A DNA stretch of 25,068 nt from Bacteroidales bacterium UBA3724 (GCA_002371315.1 DFHL01000054.1:28184-53251); one strand, 5' to 3'. Positions 13,359-21,316 are shown, counted from the stretch's first letter. Numbers and translations are program-made. The notes: a model not told the origin generated them from the letters alone.

Positions 13359-14909
13359 ATGAAAAAAATACTCCAAAAAACCAGTTGGGAACGCTATAAG
13401 AAAAGTTCGGAAGGGCAAGAAACGATTGCCTTATTCAACCATATATGCACTCCAGAGTGTACCTCAAAGGATATGCTTGAAGCCATAAAACGCTTCAACT
13501 CTTTTTTCACCCAAAATTGGGGTAAAAAAGAAGACAACTGGGCCATCAAAGGCTTTGAATTCTTCGACAAAATAGTGAATGAAGATATTCCGCGTGATGA
13601 GATTGAGTGGAAGGATTTTGATTACGAGGAATATTATATGTGGCTAACCCTCGGATTGGTTACAGATAATGAGGATGCAGACCTCTACGAAGTACCTCAG
13701 GTCAATTTCAAGCGGATGCTAAGCGATAGTATGCTGCTGTCTATCGTATTATACAAATATATGCCAGAGTACTATATCCCAAATTTATATGCAATGCAAT
13801 TCGTATATTTCCAAAGATTTGCCAAGAAATACGATTTGGTTTTGCCAGAAATCCCACATAGGTCGGATTACCGCAAACGTTGGTTATATTATTTGGATAT
13901 GTGTAATGTCATTAACGAATTCGCACATTTAAACGAATTCCAAGACTCTGGAGAATTGTGTGCTTTTCTGTTCGATTATGAATTTACAAACATCCAGGAC
14001 GAAATGGATGCAGAATTTGCAAAACCAATGCCTACTGTTCCCGAGCAAGCGTGGATTCTTGTTGGCAATTATGGGGACGGCGAGAAAAATATGGAATATG
14101 GATTCTGGCAATCCAATCAACTTACTTGCAAGGGTGACATTATGCTTTTTTATGAGAAATCGCCAGTAAAAAAGCTAAATGCAGTTTGGACCTCGCTGGA
14201 CGATGGCTTTATAGATCCATTCGGACTTTATTACTCCTATTCTATCATCGGAAAGAAAATTACAATACCAGAAGAAAAAGCAGTCTCTTTTGAAGATTTC
14301 AAAAACAGCGACTATTTCAAGAATCGAACAAAAGAAGGTAATTATGTAAGCAAAAACTTTCAGGATGTAAGTGGCTGGCCAGTCACATCTGAAGATTATA
14401 CAGAGATAAAGCGGATGCTTAGACAGAAAGGCTATGACACCTCCCTGTTGCCGTCATTATATGAGCCAGAGGTTCGGACTGACGTAACAATCATCAACGA
14501 GAAAAGCGTTGAGGATCTTTTACTGAAGCCACTTCTCGAAGAAATGGGCTGGACTCGTGATGTGGACTATTTCCAGCAAGTTGAGTTTCCAACAGGAAGG
14601 GGAACAACAAAAAGACCTGATTTCTGCCTTCATTTGACCAAATCAGGCAGTAACATAAATGCCAAGGTGGTTATCGAGGTCAAGCACTATATGAAAAACA
14701 ATAGAGAAATAGAAGCTGCTTTCACTCAAGGAGTCTCATATGCCAAATGGGGCAAGGCGCAGGTTTTTGTTTTATGCGATGAAAAACAAATACGGGTATA
14801 TGAACAAAACCGAAACGGAGATTTTGACGAAAACAAATGGACACGCTTCAGATGGGAAGAAATGAGGTCTCTTGAAAAATTCAACGAATTGAAACGTTTA
14901 CTATCTTAA
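13359..14909 (+). CDS. EVE-like plus PD-(D/E)XK protein, type IV-like restriction candidate
   Basis: This 516-aa protein appears to have three parts. Residues 1-220 are mainly helical with LYKYMPEYYIPNLYAMQFVY (131-150), resembling the helical modules before EVE or McrB-type domains. Residues about 230-345 read AWILVGNYGD...GFWQSN...KGDIMLFYEKSP...AVWTS, resembling the EVE/PUA-like fold that binds modified bases. Residues about 380-490 form a restriction-type nuclease: a KRPDFCLHL segment (Pro420-Asp421) followed by KVVIEVKHY (Glu440-x-Lys442). A modified-base reader joined to a nuclease is the layout of modification-dependent (type IV) restriction enzymes. That function is inferred; the EVE assignment is by pattern. 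The gene is AT-rich and lies in a defence-like block, downstream of a large hairpin. Confidence 0.65.
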   Translation: MKKILQKTSWERYKKSSEGQETIALFNHICTPECTSKDMLEAIKRFNSFFTQNWGKKEDNWAIKGFEFFDKIVNEDIPRDEIEWKDFDYEEYYMWLTLGLVTDNEDADLYEVPQVNFKRMLSDSMLLSIVLYKYMPEYYIPNLYAMQFVYFQRFAKKYDLVLPEIPHRSDYRKRWLYYLDMCNVINEFAHLNEFQDSGELCAFLFDYEFTNIQDEMDAEFAKPMPTVPEQAWILVGNYGDGEKNMEYGFWQSNQLTCKGDIMLFYEKSPVKKLNAVWTSLDDGFIDPFGLYYSYSIIGKKITIPEEKAVSFEDFKNSDYFKNRTKEGNYVSKNFQDVSGWPVTSEDYTEIKRMLRQKGYDTSLLPSLYEPEVRTDVTIINEKSVEDLLLKPLLEEMGWTRDVDYFQQVEFPTGRGTTKRPDFCLHLTKSGSNINAKVVIEVKHYMKNNREIEAAFTQGVSYAKWGKAQVFVLCDEKQIRVYEQNRNGDFDENKWTRFRWEEMRSLEKFNELKRLLS

Positions 14910-14920
14910 CACATTATTCA

Positions 14921-15328
14921 ATGAGAACCTTTGTCCTTTTCTGGAATCCAGACATCTCCAACTACAAACTAAAAGACTTGCAAGATGCCTTGCAGGAAGA
15001 CTGTCACGTTGATAATTAGGCATTATGGGATTATAAGGAAGCACATTGCGGAGACCGATTCTTTTGGGTGCGTTGCGGTAATGGTAAGACTGGCGTTTGT
15101 ATGAGTGGATATTTTCAGTCTGAGCCTTACATTGACGATGGCTGGTGCGGAAAAGGTCGCAGGGTGCATTATGCAAAATTGATAGCCGACGTATTAATAG
15201 ATCCCGAATACTGTCCTATACTCACTACAGAAGAACTGCAAAAACTTATTCCATCTTTCGATTGGACGGGCGGACATTCAGGAAGATTGCTTCCTGAAGC
15301 GAAGGGTGAGAATGTCGGGAATCTGTAA
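14921..15328 (+). pseudogene. Conserved hypothetical gene interrupted by an in-frame TAG
   Basis: The frame from ATG at 14921 (MRTFVLFWNPDISNYKLKDL) runs 32 codons to TAG at 15017-15019, then continues without another stop for about 102 codons (ALWDYKEAHCGDRFFWVRCG...SFDWTGGHSGRLLPEAKG). The two halves join naturally as one protein. In relatives I recall, the interrupted place reads N-W-[SA]-x-W-D, so the TAG is most simply a TGG-to-TAG change. The family is a conserved hypothetical of unknown function beginning MRTFVLFWNP. It is 11 bp downstream of the EVE/nuclease gene. Restart at an internal ATG (15068) would yield only the C-terminal 86 residues. Confidence 0.7.
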
Positions 15329-15388
15329 ATAGCCGCCCCGCACTTTGCAGCGCGTGGCGGCTTCGAGATATGAAGGAATGAAGAAAGT

Positions 15389-16234
15389 TTATCCGTAGTT
15401 TTCGATGAGGTGCTTGACGAACTGCGGGTCGGCGAAGTTGATGGTGCCGGTGTCGTGCTGGTTGAGCTTGGCAATCTGGGCCATCTCGCTGTCGGTGAGG
15501 CGGAAGTCGAAGATGTCGAGATTCTGCGCCATACGCTCCTTGTGGGTGCTCTTGGGAATGGCCACTATGCCGCGCTGCGTCAGCCAGCGCAGAGCCACCT
15601 GCGCGGCACTTTTGCCGTACTTGCTGCCGATGGCGGCAAGCTCGGGGCTCTTGACGATGCCGTCCACGCCCTGTCCGCCCAGCGGTCCCCAGGCCATCAT
15701 CCGCGTGCCGAACTGGGCGTGCAGCGGTTCGATGGCGGTCTGCTGGATGAGGGTGTTGCACTGCAGCTGGTTGACCATCGGCTTAACGTCCACATAGTGG
15801 GCGAAGTCGAAGAAACGGCCCGCCTGGAAGTTGCTCACGCCGATGGCGCGCACCTTGCCGTCGCGGTAGGCACGCTCCATAGCGCGCCAAGTGCCGAAGA
15901 CATCGTTATAAGCCTGATGGATAAGCAGCAGGTCGATATAGTCGGTCTGCAGACGGCGCAGACTTTCGTCGATGCTGCGGGCGGCACGCTCCTCGCCGGC
16001 GTTGCTGATCCACACCTTGGTGACGAGGAAAATGTCCTCGCGCCGCAGACCGCTCTTGCGCCAGGCCTTGCCCACGCCCTCTTCGTTGGCGTAGGCCTGC
16101 GCGGTGTCGACGAGGCGGTAGCCAACGCTCAACGCGTCGCTCACGCAGCGTTCACATTCGTCGGGGCTCACCAGGAAGACTCCATAGCCCAGGGTCGGCA
16201 TTTCCACGCCGTTGTTCAGTTTGATGTATTCCAT
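15389..16234 (-). CDS. Aldo/keto reductase
   Basis: This is an NADPH-dependent aldo/keto reductase of the AKR5/2,5-diketo-gluconate reductase-like type, cytosolic. The catalytic tetrad is complete: Asp43 and Tyr48 in LVDTAQAYANEEGVG, Lys73 in VTKVW and His106 in LLLIHQAY. The cofactor-phosphate site IPKSTHKERM and the GVSNF strand are present. At 281 aa it has the usual length. ATG at 16234 begins MEYIKLNNGVEMPTLGYG, a standard start. It is the last gene of an SDR-DUF362-AKR operon, 4 bp after the DUF362 stop. The natural substrate is unknown; a quinone or aldehyde-stress role is plausible from the flavodoxin, SDR and HxlR neighbours. Confidence 0.95.
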   Translation of the reverse strand: MEYIKLNNGVEMPTLGYGVFLVSPDECERCVSDALSVGYRLVDTAQAYANEEGVGKAWRKSGLRREDIFLVTKVWISNAGEERAARSIDESLRRLQTDYIDLLLIHQAYNDVFGTWRAMERAYRDGKVRAIGVSNFQAGRFFDFAHYVDVKPMVNQLQCNTLIQQTAIEPLHAQFGTRMMAWGPLGGQGVDGIVKSPELAAIGSKYGKSAAQVALRWLTQRGIVAIPKSTHKERMAQNLDIFDFRLTDSEMAQIAKLNQHDTGTINFADPQFVKHLIENYG

Positions 16235-16238
16235 AGTG

Positions 16239-17228
16239 TTAATCTATTTTGATGATGTGGTACTTGCGGCTGCCGAGGCCGATCTTTTCGGCGTGCTCGA
16301 CGGTGTGGATGCCGTGTTGCTTCTCGATGCGTGCCTTAAGGCTGGTGGCGTCGTCGCCCTCGGCATTCTGGTGCTGGTAGACGAGGTCGAGACAGGCCTG
16401 GTCGAGGGCCACAGGGTCGGTGGAGGCCAGGATGCCCATATCCTTCAGCTCGGGAGCGGCAGGATTGCCGTTGCAGTCGCAGTCGATGCTCATATTGTTC
16501 ATCACGTTGATATAGATAACTTTGCCATTGAAGTAGTCGTGCACGGCGGCAGCGGCGTTGGCCATACATTCGAGGAACTTGTCCTGATTCTCGGGCTGGA
16601 TGAAATCCCACAGGTGGGTGTAGTCCTCGCTCTGACCGTTGGTGTGGATGTAGGTCTTGCCATTGCGCGAGGCCACGCCGATGCTGGCGTTCTTCAGCAC
16701 GCCGCCGAAGCCGCCCATCTGGTGCCCCTTGAAGTGGGCCAGATTGATCATACAGTCGTAGTTCTGCAGGTTCTTACCTACAATATTGTAGCGCATATAG
16801 GTGGTGTCGCGCACCGAAATCTTGATTTCGCCATCGGCATCCATAATGTCGACACCGCCGATGGTGTTGAACCCGTGGTCCTCGATAACGGCCAGGTGGT
16901 CGGCGGTGTTCAAGCGCTTGCCTGCGTATGCCGTGTTGCATTCCACCAGCTTGCCGCCGACGTGCTTAACGAAGTCGCCAATCAGTTCGGGCTTCAGGTA
17001 GTTGTGTCCGCCAGCCTCGCCGGTGCTGATTTTCACGGCCATACGCCCCTCGGCCTTCACGCCCAGGGCATCGTAAATCTTGATCAGCGCTTCGGGGCTA
17101 ATATTACTGGTCATATAGACGGCAGCGCCCTCTTCGGCGACGGACTGTGCCTCAACCTTGTTGCTGTTTTCCTTGCAACTGCAGAACATCAGGGCAGCGG
17201 CTGCAAACATTAAAAGTGTTTTTTTCAT
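16239..17228 (-). CDS. DUF362 domain lipoprotein
   Basis: This is a 329-aa exported lipoprotein with a DUF362 domain. The signal peptide MKKTLLMFAAAALMFCSC ends in a lipobox. The DUF362 body includes VKISTGEAGGHNYLKPELI, VGGKLVECNTAYAGKR, INLAHFKGHQMGGFGGVLKN and DPVALDQACLDLVY, all typical. The family sometimes includes ferredoxin-like Cys clusters, but no CxxCxxC motif is seen here. Its biochemical role is not established. It sits 29 bp after the SDR gene and 4 bp before the aldo/keto reductase gene, so it is co-transcribed with two NAD(P)H oxidoreductases. Confidence 0.88.
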   Translation of the reverse strand: MKKTLLMFAAAALMFCSCKENSNKVEAQSVAEEGAAVYMTSNISPEALIKIYDALGVKAEGRMAVKISTGEAGGHNYLKPELIGDFVKHVGGKLVECNTAYAGKRLNTADHLAVIEDHGFNTIGGVDIMDADGEIKISVRDTTYMRYNIVGKNLQNYDCMINLAHFKGHQMGGFGGVLKNASIGVASRNGKTYIHTNGQSEDYTHLWDFIQPENQDKFLECMANAAAAVHDYFNGKVIYINVMNNMSIDCDCNGNPAAPELKDMGILASTDPVALDQACLDLVYQHQNAEGDDATSLKARIEKQHGIHTVEHAEKIGLGSRKYHIIKID

Positions 17229-17257
17229 TGTATTTTGTTTTAAATTATTCTATGCGT

Positions 17258-18112
17258 TTAACTCAAAGTCAGTTTGTAAGCGCCTGTCTTGATGGCGGCG
17301 ATGGTGCCGCCGTCGACGAGCAGGTCGGTGCCGGTGATGAACGAGGCCTTGTCGCTGAGCAGGAACTCGGCGGCAGCGGCAATTTCGGCGGGGTTGCCCA
17401 CGCGGTGCATTGCCGACTGGCGTATCATCTCCTGGTAGCCCTCGCCTGCGGCATTGAACTCATCGTAGGCCAGCGGGGTGACCACCACACCGGGCGAGAT
17501 GGTGTTGATGCGGGCGCCGCGACGGCCCCAGTCCATTGCAGCCTTGCGCACACGCAGCTGGTTGGCGCGCTTGGCCAGCACGTAGGCGATGCCCGAGTTG
17601 GACACAATGTCGGGGGCGAGACAAGGCAACGCTTCCAGCTCGTCGGCGGGGGTGACAGTGAGGGCCAGCTCCACCTCGTTGGTGAGGGGTTCGGGCAGCA
17701 TATAGCCCGTTTGGCTGCTGATGAGGATGCCGGCGCCGTCGCGTGCCATCACCTGGCCAAAGGCGTCGAGGGCATAGGCCGACCCTACCAGGTCGAGACG
17801 GATAATATGCTGCGGATTTGTCTGATGCGGCGAAGCGCCAGCGGTGTGGATATAATACTTCACGGAGCCCAGCTCGGCGGCGCGGCGTGCGAAAGCCTCA
17901 ATGCTGCCCTTGTCGGCACCGTCGACGACCATCGTCTCCACCGCGTAGCCCGAGAAGCGTAGCCTGTCGGCCGATGCCTTGAGGTTCTTCTCGCTGATGT
18001 CGCCCAGCAGGACGATGCGGTTGGCAGCCACACGCTCGGCGATGGCCATTCCCATACTTCCGGCTCCCAGCAGAGCCACCACTTCTCTATTATCGTTGAA
18101 ATTGAATTGCAT
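17258..18112 (-). CDS. Short-chain dehydrogenase/reductase
   Basis: This is a 284-aa NAD(P)-dependent SDR. It has a glycine-rich nucleotide loop of unusual form (LLGAGSMGMAIAERVA, residues 14-29, instead of TGxxxGxG), an HTAG in place of NNAG (89-92), Ser132/Ser133, the catalytic Tyr177-x3-Lys181 (YVLAK) and the RINTISPGVVVTP segment. ATG at 18112 is chosen because it begins the Rossmann domain at the usual distance; the open frame extends 19 codons further up, but those codons overlap the GTGA/TCAC repeat. It probably heads the SDR-DUF362-AKR operon. The GAGSMG variant also resembles 6-phosphogluconate dehydrogenase-like loops, so cofactor preference is uncertain. Confidence 0.9.
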   Translation of the reverse strand: MQFNFNDNREVVALLGAGSMGMAIAERVAANRIVLLGDISEKNLKASADRLRFSGYAVETMVVDGADKGSIEAFARRAAELGSVKYYIHTAGASPHQTNPQHIIRLDLVGSAYALDAFGQVMARDGAGILISSQTGYMLPEPLTNEVELALTVTPADELEALPCLAPDIVSNSGIAYVLAKRANQLRVRKAAMDWGRRGARINTISPGVVVTPLAYDEFNAAGEGYQEMIRQSAMHRVGNPAEIAAAAEFLLSDKASFITGTDLLVDGGTIAAIKTGAYKLTLS

Positions 18113-18123
18113 ATTTTTTTTTG

Positions 18124-18215
18124 TGTAAACTGTGAACTGTGACCAGTGAAACGAGCACTCACGTATCACTCATCACTAAACACTCGTCACTTGTCACTAT
18201 TCACTTTTCACTTTT
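18124..18215. repeat. 7-bp phased GTGA/TCAC inverted element, copy D
   Basis: GTAAACT, GTGAACT, GTGACCA and GTGAAAC lead to GAGCAC. A long run of units with the pattern (T/A)CACnnn at 7-bp spacing follows (TCACTCA, TCACTAA, ACACTCG, TCACTTG, TCACTAT, TCACTTT, TCACTTT). It fills almost the whole gap between the acetyltransferase stop and the SDR start, both on the minus strand. It is the longest TCAC arm of the four copies. Confidence 0.75.
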
Positions 18216-18221
18216 CACCAA

Positions 18222-18752
18222 TTAATCCACATTCTTGATGAACTTGGCGGGGTTGCCGCCGACGATGGTGTTGGGAGCCACATCCTTGGTCACCACCGCA
18301 CCAGCGGCCACGACGGCATTGTCGCCCACGGTGACGCCCGGCAGGATGGTGGCACCGGCACCCACCCAAGCGTTCTTGCCAATGTGCACAGGCTTGCAGA
18401 TAAGGATCTGACGGTCGTGCAGGTCGTGGTTGTTGCTGATAAGCTGGGCGTTGGCGGCAATCATCGCGCCGTCGTCGATGGTGATGCCACCACGGCTCAT
18501 CATCAGGCAGTTGTTCATAATCATCACATTGCGCCCGATTTTCACCTTGTCGAAACACACTCCTGTAAGGCCCGGCATCACCCAGCTGCCGTCGCCGAGT
18601 CCCTCGCCGAAAAGCTCGCGCACCAAGGCGTTGTACTCGTCGGTATATGGCATCGTGTGATTTAGTTGGAAGAGCACCTGTGCTTGGCGCACACCCTCGG
18701 CGTGCTCTTCGGGAGTGGTTTTGCGAGGGTCAACTATAGTAGCTTCTATCAT
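18222..18752 (-). CDS. Sugar O-acetyltransferase (maltose/galactoside acetyltransferase-like)
   Basis: This is a 176-aa left-handed beta-helix acyltransferase that would use acetyl-CoA to acetylate a sugar or related acceptor. An N-terminal helical segment (about 1-58) is followed by hexapeptide repeats (IGRNVMIMNNCLM, IDDGAMIAANAQL, IGKNAWVGAGATI, VGDNAVVAAGAVV). The catalytic His is in ISNNHDLHDR, and the C-terminal GGNPAKFIKNVD is typical of the maltose acetyltransferase type. It lies 9 bp downstream of the flavodoxin gene, on the same strand, and is probably in one operon with it. Substrate is not predictable from sequence. Confidence 0.9.
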   Translation of the reverse strand: MIEATIVDPRKTTPEEHAEGVRQAQVLFQLNHTMPYTDEYNALVRELFGEGLGDGSWVMPGLTGVCFDKVKIGRNVMIMNNCLMMSRGGITIDDGAMIAANAQLISNNHDLHDRQILICKPVHIGKNAWVGAGATILPGVTVGDNAVVAAGAVVTKDVAPNTIVGGNPAKFIKNVD

Positions 18753-18761
18753 AGTCTTTTA

Positions 18762-19400
18762 TTATTTAACAACACTATTAATCCATTTCTCCACCTTGGC
18801 CTTGCCCGAACGGACTTCGTGGCCATAGATGCTGAAGGCACCCGTGACGGTGGCTTGGGGAAAGGCCTTTTTGACGTCGCTGACGCAGTTGGCCAGGCCG
18901 CTGCCCTCGTGGGTGGTGAAGGGAACGACGGTCTTGCCGGCAAGGTCGATGTCCTTGAACAGGGTGAACATCACCTGCGGATAGGTGCCCCACCACACGG
19001 GGCCGCCGATGAAGACGGTGTCGTACTGGCTCAGGTCGGGTGCCTGACCCTCGTAGGGAGGCAGTTCGCCGGCGTTGGCCTCTTCCTGCGCCAGCTTGAT
19101 AAGTGGATTGTAGGCCATTCCGTCGTACTTGTGGGTGACGATTTCGTACTGGTCGGCACCAGTCAGCTCGCTGATATAGTCGGCCACGATTTTGGTGTTG
19201 CCAACCTCGATGTTGCCCACGGCGTAATTGTCTCCAGCGTGGGAGAAGAAAATGACGATTTTGTTCATTGCGTTATCTATTTTTGATTTGTTTTCGTTCG
19301 ATTCGCTACTCACTTTTTCACTTTTCGCCACTTGATTCGGTTGCCCCGAACAACTGGCATAAGCCAGCAAGGCAATGATTGCAAGGATAATACGTTTCAT
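18762..19400 (-). CDS. Flavodoxin-like lipoprotein
   Basis: This is a 212-aa lipoprotein with a flavodoxin domain. MKRIILAIIALLAYASC ends in a lipobox (Cys17), followed by a polar linker rich in Ser/Asn/Lys (18-46) and then the flavodoxin fold starting KIVIFFSHAGDNY (FMN phosphate loop in a variant form), DTVFIGGPVWWGTYP and VPFTTHEGSG. The last two motifs are typical of FMN-binding flavodoxins in Bacteroides. ATG at 19400 is chosen for the signal peptide; a second possible ATG is two codons upstream (19406). A TAATTTTG promoter element sits at 19424-19431. It is likely an envelope-anchored electron carrier; co-transcribed with the acetyltransferase gene and adjacent to an HxlR regulator. Confidence 0.9.
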   Translation of the reverse strand: MKRIILAIIALLAYASCSGQPNQVAKSEKVSSESNENKSKIDNAMNKIVIFFSHAGDNYAVGNIEVGNTKIVADYISELTGADQYEIVTHKYDGMAYNPLIKLAQEEANAGELPPYEGQAPDLSQYDTVFIGGPVWWGTYPQVMFTLFKDIDLAGKTVVPFTTHEGSGLANCVSDVKKAFPQATVTGAFSIYGHEVRSGKAKVEKWINSVVK

Positions 19401-19423
19401 AACCATTATTATTTTTGACGATG

Positions 19424-19431
19424 CAAAATTA
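19424..19431 (-). promoter_or_regulatory. -7 element (TAATTTTG) of the flavodoxin operon
   Basis: Plus-strand CAAAATTA reads TAATTTTG on the minus strand, about 24 bp before the flavodoxin ATG. It lies between the HxlR gene and its likely target, a suitable place for regulation. No clear -33 TTTG at the ideal distance. Confidence 0.6.
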
Positions 19432-19564
19432 CGCACCTCTCCGCACATAGCCACTATGCAGAATGCGTCCAAAAGTTCACATTTTTCGAAAAATGACTTT
19501 TGAGAGAAAGAGCGAGAGATAAAGGCCGACTGAAAAAAGACAGCGAAGGTTTGCTTGCGCAACG

Positions 19565-19939
19565 TCAATCCTCTCCGTAGTATTGCTGGCGGTCGGAGAC
19601 GATGTCGTGCAGGTTGTGGTAGGCCCAGTCGATGAGCTGGCGCATCAGGGGCAGGAACGAGCGGCCGCGCTCGGTAAGAGCGTATTCGACACGCGGCGGC
19701 ATCTCGGGATAGACGGTGCGGCTCACAAGGCCGTCGGCCTCTAGGCCGCGCAGGGTCTGCGTCAGCATCTTCTGCGAGCAGTCGGGGTTCTGCCGTTCTA
19801 TGTCCTTGAAGCGCATCGGAGCATCGCTGCCGCCCAAGGTGTAGATGACGGCCATCGTCCACTTGTTTGCTATGCGTGCCAGCACGTTGCGTATGGGGCA
19901 CTCGGGAAATACGGGGTCTTGTATGAAGTCTTTTTGCAT
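19565..19939 (-). CDS. HxlR-family winged-helix transcriptional regulator
   Basis: This is a 124-aa HxlR-type regulator with the complete family pattern: CPIRNVLARIANKWTMAVIY (residues 15-34, with the conserved Cys at 15), LGGSDAPMRFKDIERQNPD, SQKMLTQTLRGLEADGLVSR (recognition helix) and the wing YPEMPPRVEYALTERGRS. Members of the family respond to redox or aldehyde/quinone stress through that Cys and bind near adjacent oxidoreductase genes. The flavodoxin/acetyltransferase operon begins 165 bp downstream on the same strand, and SDR/AKR genes lie beyond, which are the likely targets (inference). Confidence 0.93.
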   Translation of the reverse strand: MQKDFIQDPVFPECPIRNVLARIANKWTMAVIYTLGGSDAPMRFKDIERQNPDCSQKMLTQTLRGLEADGLVSRTVYPEMPPRVEYALTERGRSFLPLMRQLIDWAYHNLHDIVSDRQQYYGED

Positions 19940-19989
19940 AAATCTGATATGTTGATATGCTTGATGTTTTGGATTTAAAGGGTTTTATA

Positions 19990-20469
19990 TCATTTATATT
20001 CGGGGTCGATGTCGACATCGGGTCCGCATTGCAGGTCTGTCAGGCTGTCGCAGCCTCGGAAGGCGTGGGCGTAGATTATCTTCATCCCGCTGCCGCAGAC
20101 CACCTGCCGCAACGACTTGCAGTCGAAGAATGTAAATGGGATAATCTGACTATAGCGGTCGGGCAACGTGATGCTTTCCACTCCGCAACGGGCAAAAGCA
20201 TACTGCCACATACTCTCGAGCGACGCAGGCAACTCTACGTTTTTCAGGTTGTTGCAGCCGTCGAAGACGAAACCTCCAATTTCGGTCACCGTGTCTGGTA
20301 TGCTGACCGAACGTATTTCGCTGTGGCCCTTGAAGAGGTCGTCGAAGAGTATGGTCACCGGCTTGCCCCAATGCACTGGCGGCACGATAACATCGGCTTC
20401 GTCGCCCTGATAGTGTATGGCGCAGAAACTGTCGGTTTCTTCTACGTATTTGAACAGGAATTCTTGCAT
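19990..20469 (-). CDS. BspA-type leucine-rich repeat protein
   Basis: This is a 159-aa protein made largely of BspA-like (LRR_5) repeats: IRSVSIPDTVTEIGGFVFDGC, NLKNVELPASLESMWQYAFARC, VESITLPDRYSQIIPFTFFDC and SLRQVVCGSGMKIIYAHAFRGC, each with the x-I-x-x-x-A/V-F-x-x-C ending. There is no signal peptide, which is unusual as most BspA-like proteins are secreted, so it is probably cytosolic. It follows the SirTM gene by only 4 bp and is the last gene of the PNPOx-macrodomain-SirTM operon. The context suggests a protein-protein adaptor role for ADP-ribosylation (inference). Confidence 0.85.
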   Translation of the reverse strand: MQEFLFKYVEETDSFCAIHYQGDEADVIVPPVHWGKPVTILFDDLFKGHSEIRSVSIPDTVTEIGGFVFDGCNNLKNVELPASLESMWQYAFARCGVESITLPDRYSQIIPFTFFDCKSLRQVVCGSGMKIIYAHAFRGCDSLTDLQCGPDVDIDPEYK

Positions 20470-20473
20470 ATTG

Positions 20474-21316
20474 CTATTTGGTTACATCATTCAATATCTG
20501 ACTAATACTCTCTGTAAAGGCAACAAATCGTGGCATATCCTGAAGGTAGGGCTCGGGGTCGGCAGGGTTGAAACGGACAAGGGTGGTGTGCGGGAACTTC
20601 TGGGCAAACTGTTCGAAGGGCAAACGGATGATGCCGGGGGTATTGTAGCCGATGCCGAATTCGAGGAGCAGCAGGTTTTCCTGCGAGGCATTGCCGATAA
20701 AGTCGCTGTAGCGGCGCGCCTGCTGCTGCCAATGGAAGTCCTCGACGAAGGTGTCGTCGACGCGCAGGTTCATCGCTGCGGGCTGTCCATCTGGCATAGT
20801 GGGCAACATCTCCGTCGGAATACGGCAATCTTCGACGAGCGGCAGCACCCGCTCCACCCATTCACGGTTGCTTATCAGTTTTTTAGGCGTTCCGCTTGCG
20901 GACTGAAAACAACCATAGTCGCCCTGTGTGGCGAAGATGTTCTCTGCGGGAAATCCGGCCAGCTCGAACTGTGCATCGACGTTGGTGGTGACGACGAAGG
21001 CTTTGGGGAACAGCGCCAGCAGCTTGCGGTAGAGCGGCAACGCGCCCGTACGGTAGCGGCAGAACCAGATGTGTTTGGCCCAGAAGGCCCAGTATTCTTC
21101 TTGGCTCTCGAAAGGGTGGAAACCGCCGGTGTAGAGATCGGTGATGCCGTAGCGCTCAATCCACGGCGCAAACTCGCGGCGGAAATCCTCGCCTGCGTAG
21201 TCTAAACCCGCGGCGGTGCTGAGACCCGCACCGGCGCCGATGATGATATGGTCGGCCTCGGCGATGGCCTGACGTAACGATTCAATCCTTTGAGAGTAGC
21301 TGTCGGTAGATGTCAT
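20474..21316 (-). CDS. SirTM-class sirtuin (protein ADP-ribosyltransferase candidate)
   Basis: This 280-aa Sir2-fold protein has the NAD-binding start IIIGAGAGLSTAAGLDY (residues 24-40) and the catalytic region VVTTNVDAQF (Asn112, Asp114) followed by ATQGDYGCFQ with Gln131 where deacetylase sirtuins have the catalytic His. There are no paired CxxC zinc motifs. This is the pattern of SirTM, the macrodomain-linked sirtuins described as protein mono-ADP-ribosyltransferases. It overlaps the macrodomain gene by 35 bp, which supports this class. In the described systems, the target is a lipoylated GcvH-like protein encoded nearby with a lipoate ligase. Neither is present here, so the substrate must lie elsewhere or differ. 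Confidence 0.88.
   Translation of the reverse strand: MTSTDSYSQRIESLRQAIAEADHIIIGAGAGLSTAAGLDYAGEDFRREFAPWIERYGITDLYTGGFHPFESQEEYWAFWAKHIWFCRYRTGALPLYRKLLALFPKAFVVTTNVDAQFELAGFPAENIFATQGDYGCFQSASGTPKKLISNREWVERVLPLVEDCRIPTEMLPTMPDGQPAAMNLRVDDTFVEDFHWQQQARRYSDFIGNASQENLLLLEFGIGYNTPGIIRLPFEQFAQKFPHTTLVRFNPADPEPYLQDMPRFVAFTESISQILNDVTK

Noticed and set aside
15410..17213. Long plus-strand frames antisense to the aldo/keto reductase and DUF362 genes
   Set aside because: Shadow frames of two well-identified minus-strand genes with no family resemblance of their own.
19406..20018. Extension of the flavodoxin frame to a 418-aa protein
   Set aside because: The extra N-terminal part is antisense-like arginine/proline-rich sequence overlapping the HxlR gene; the signal peptide at 19400 is the proper start.
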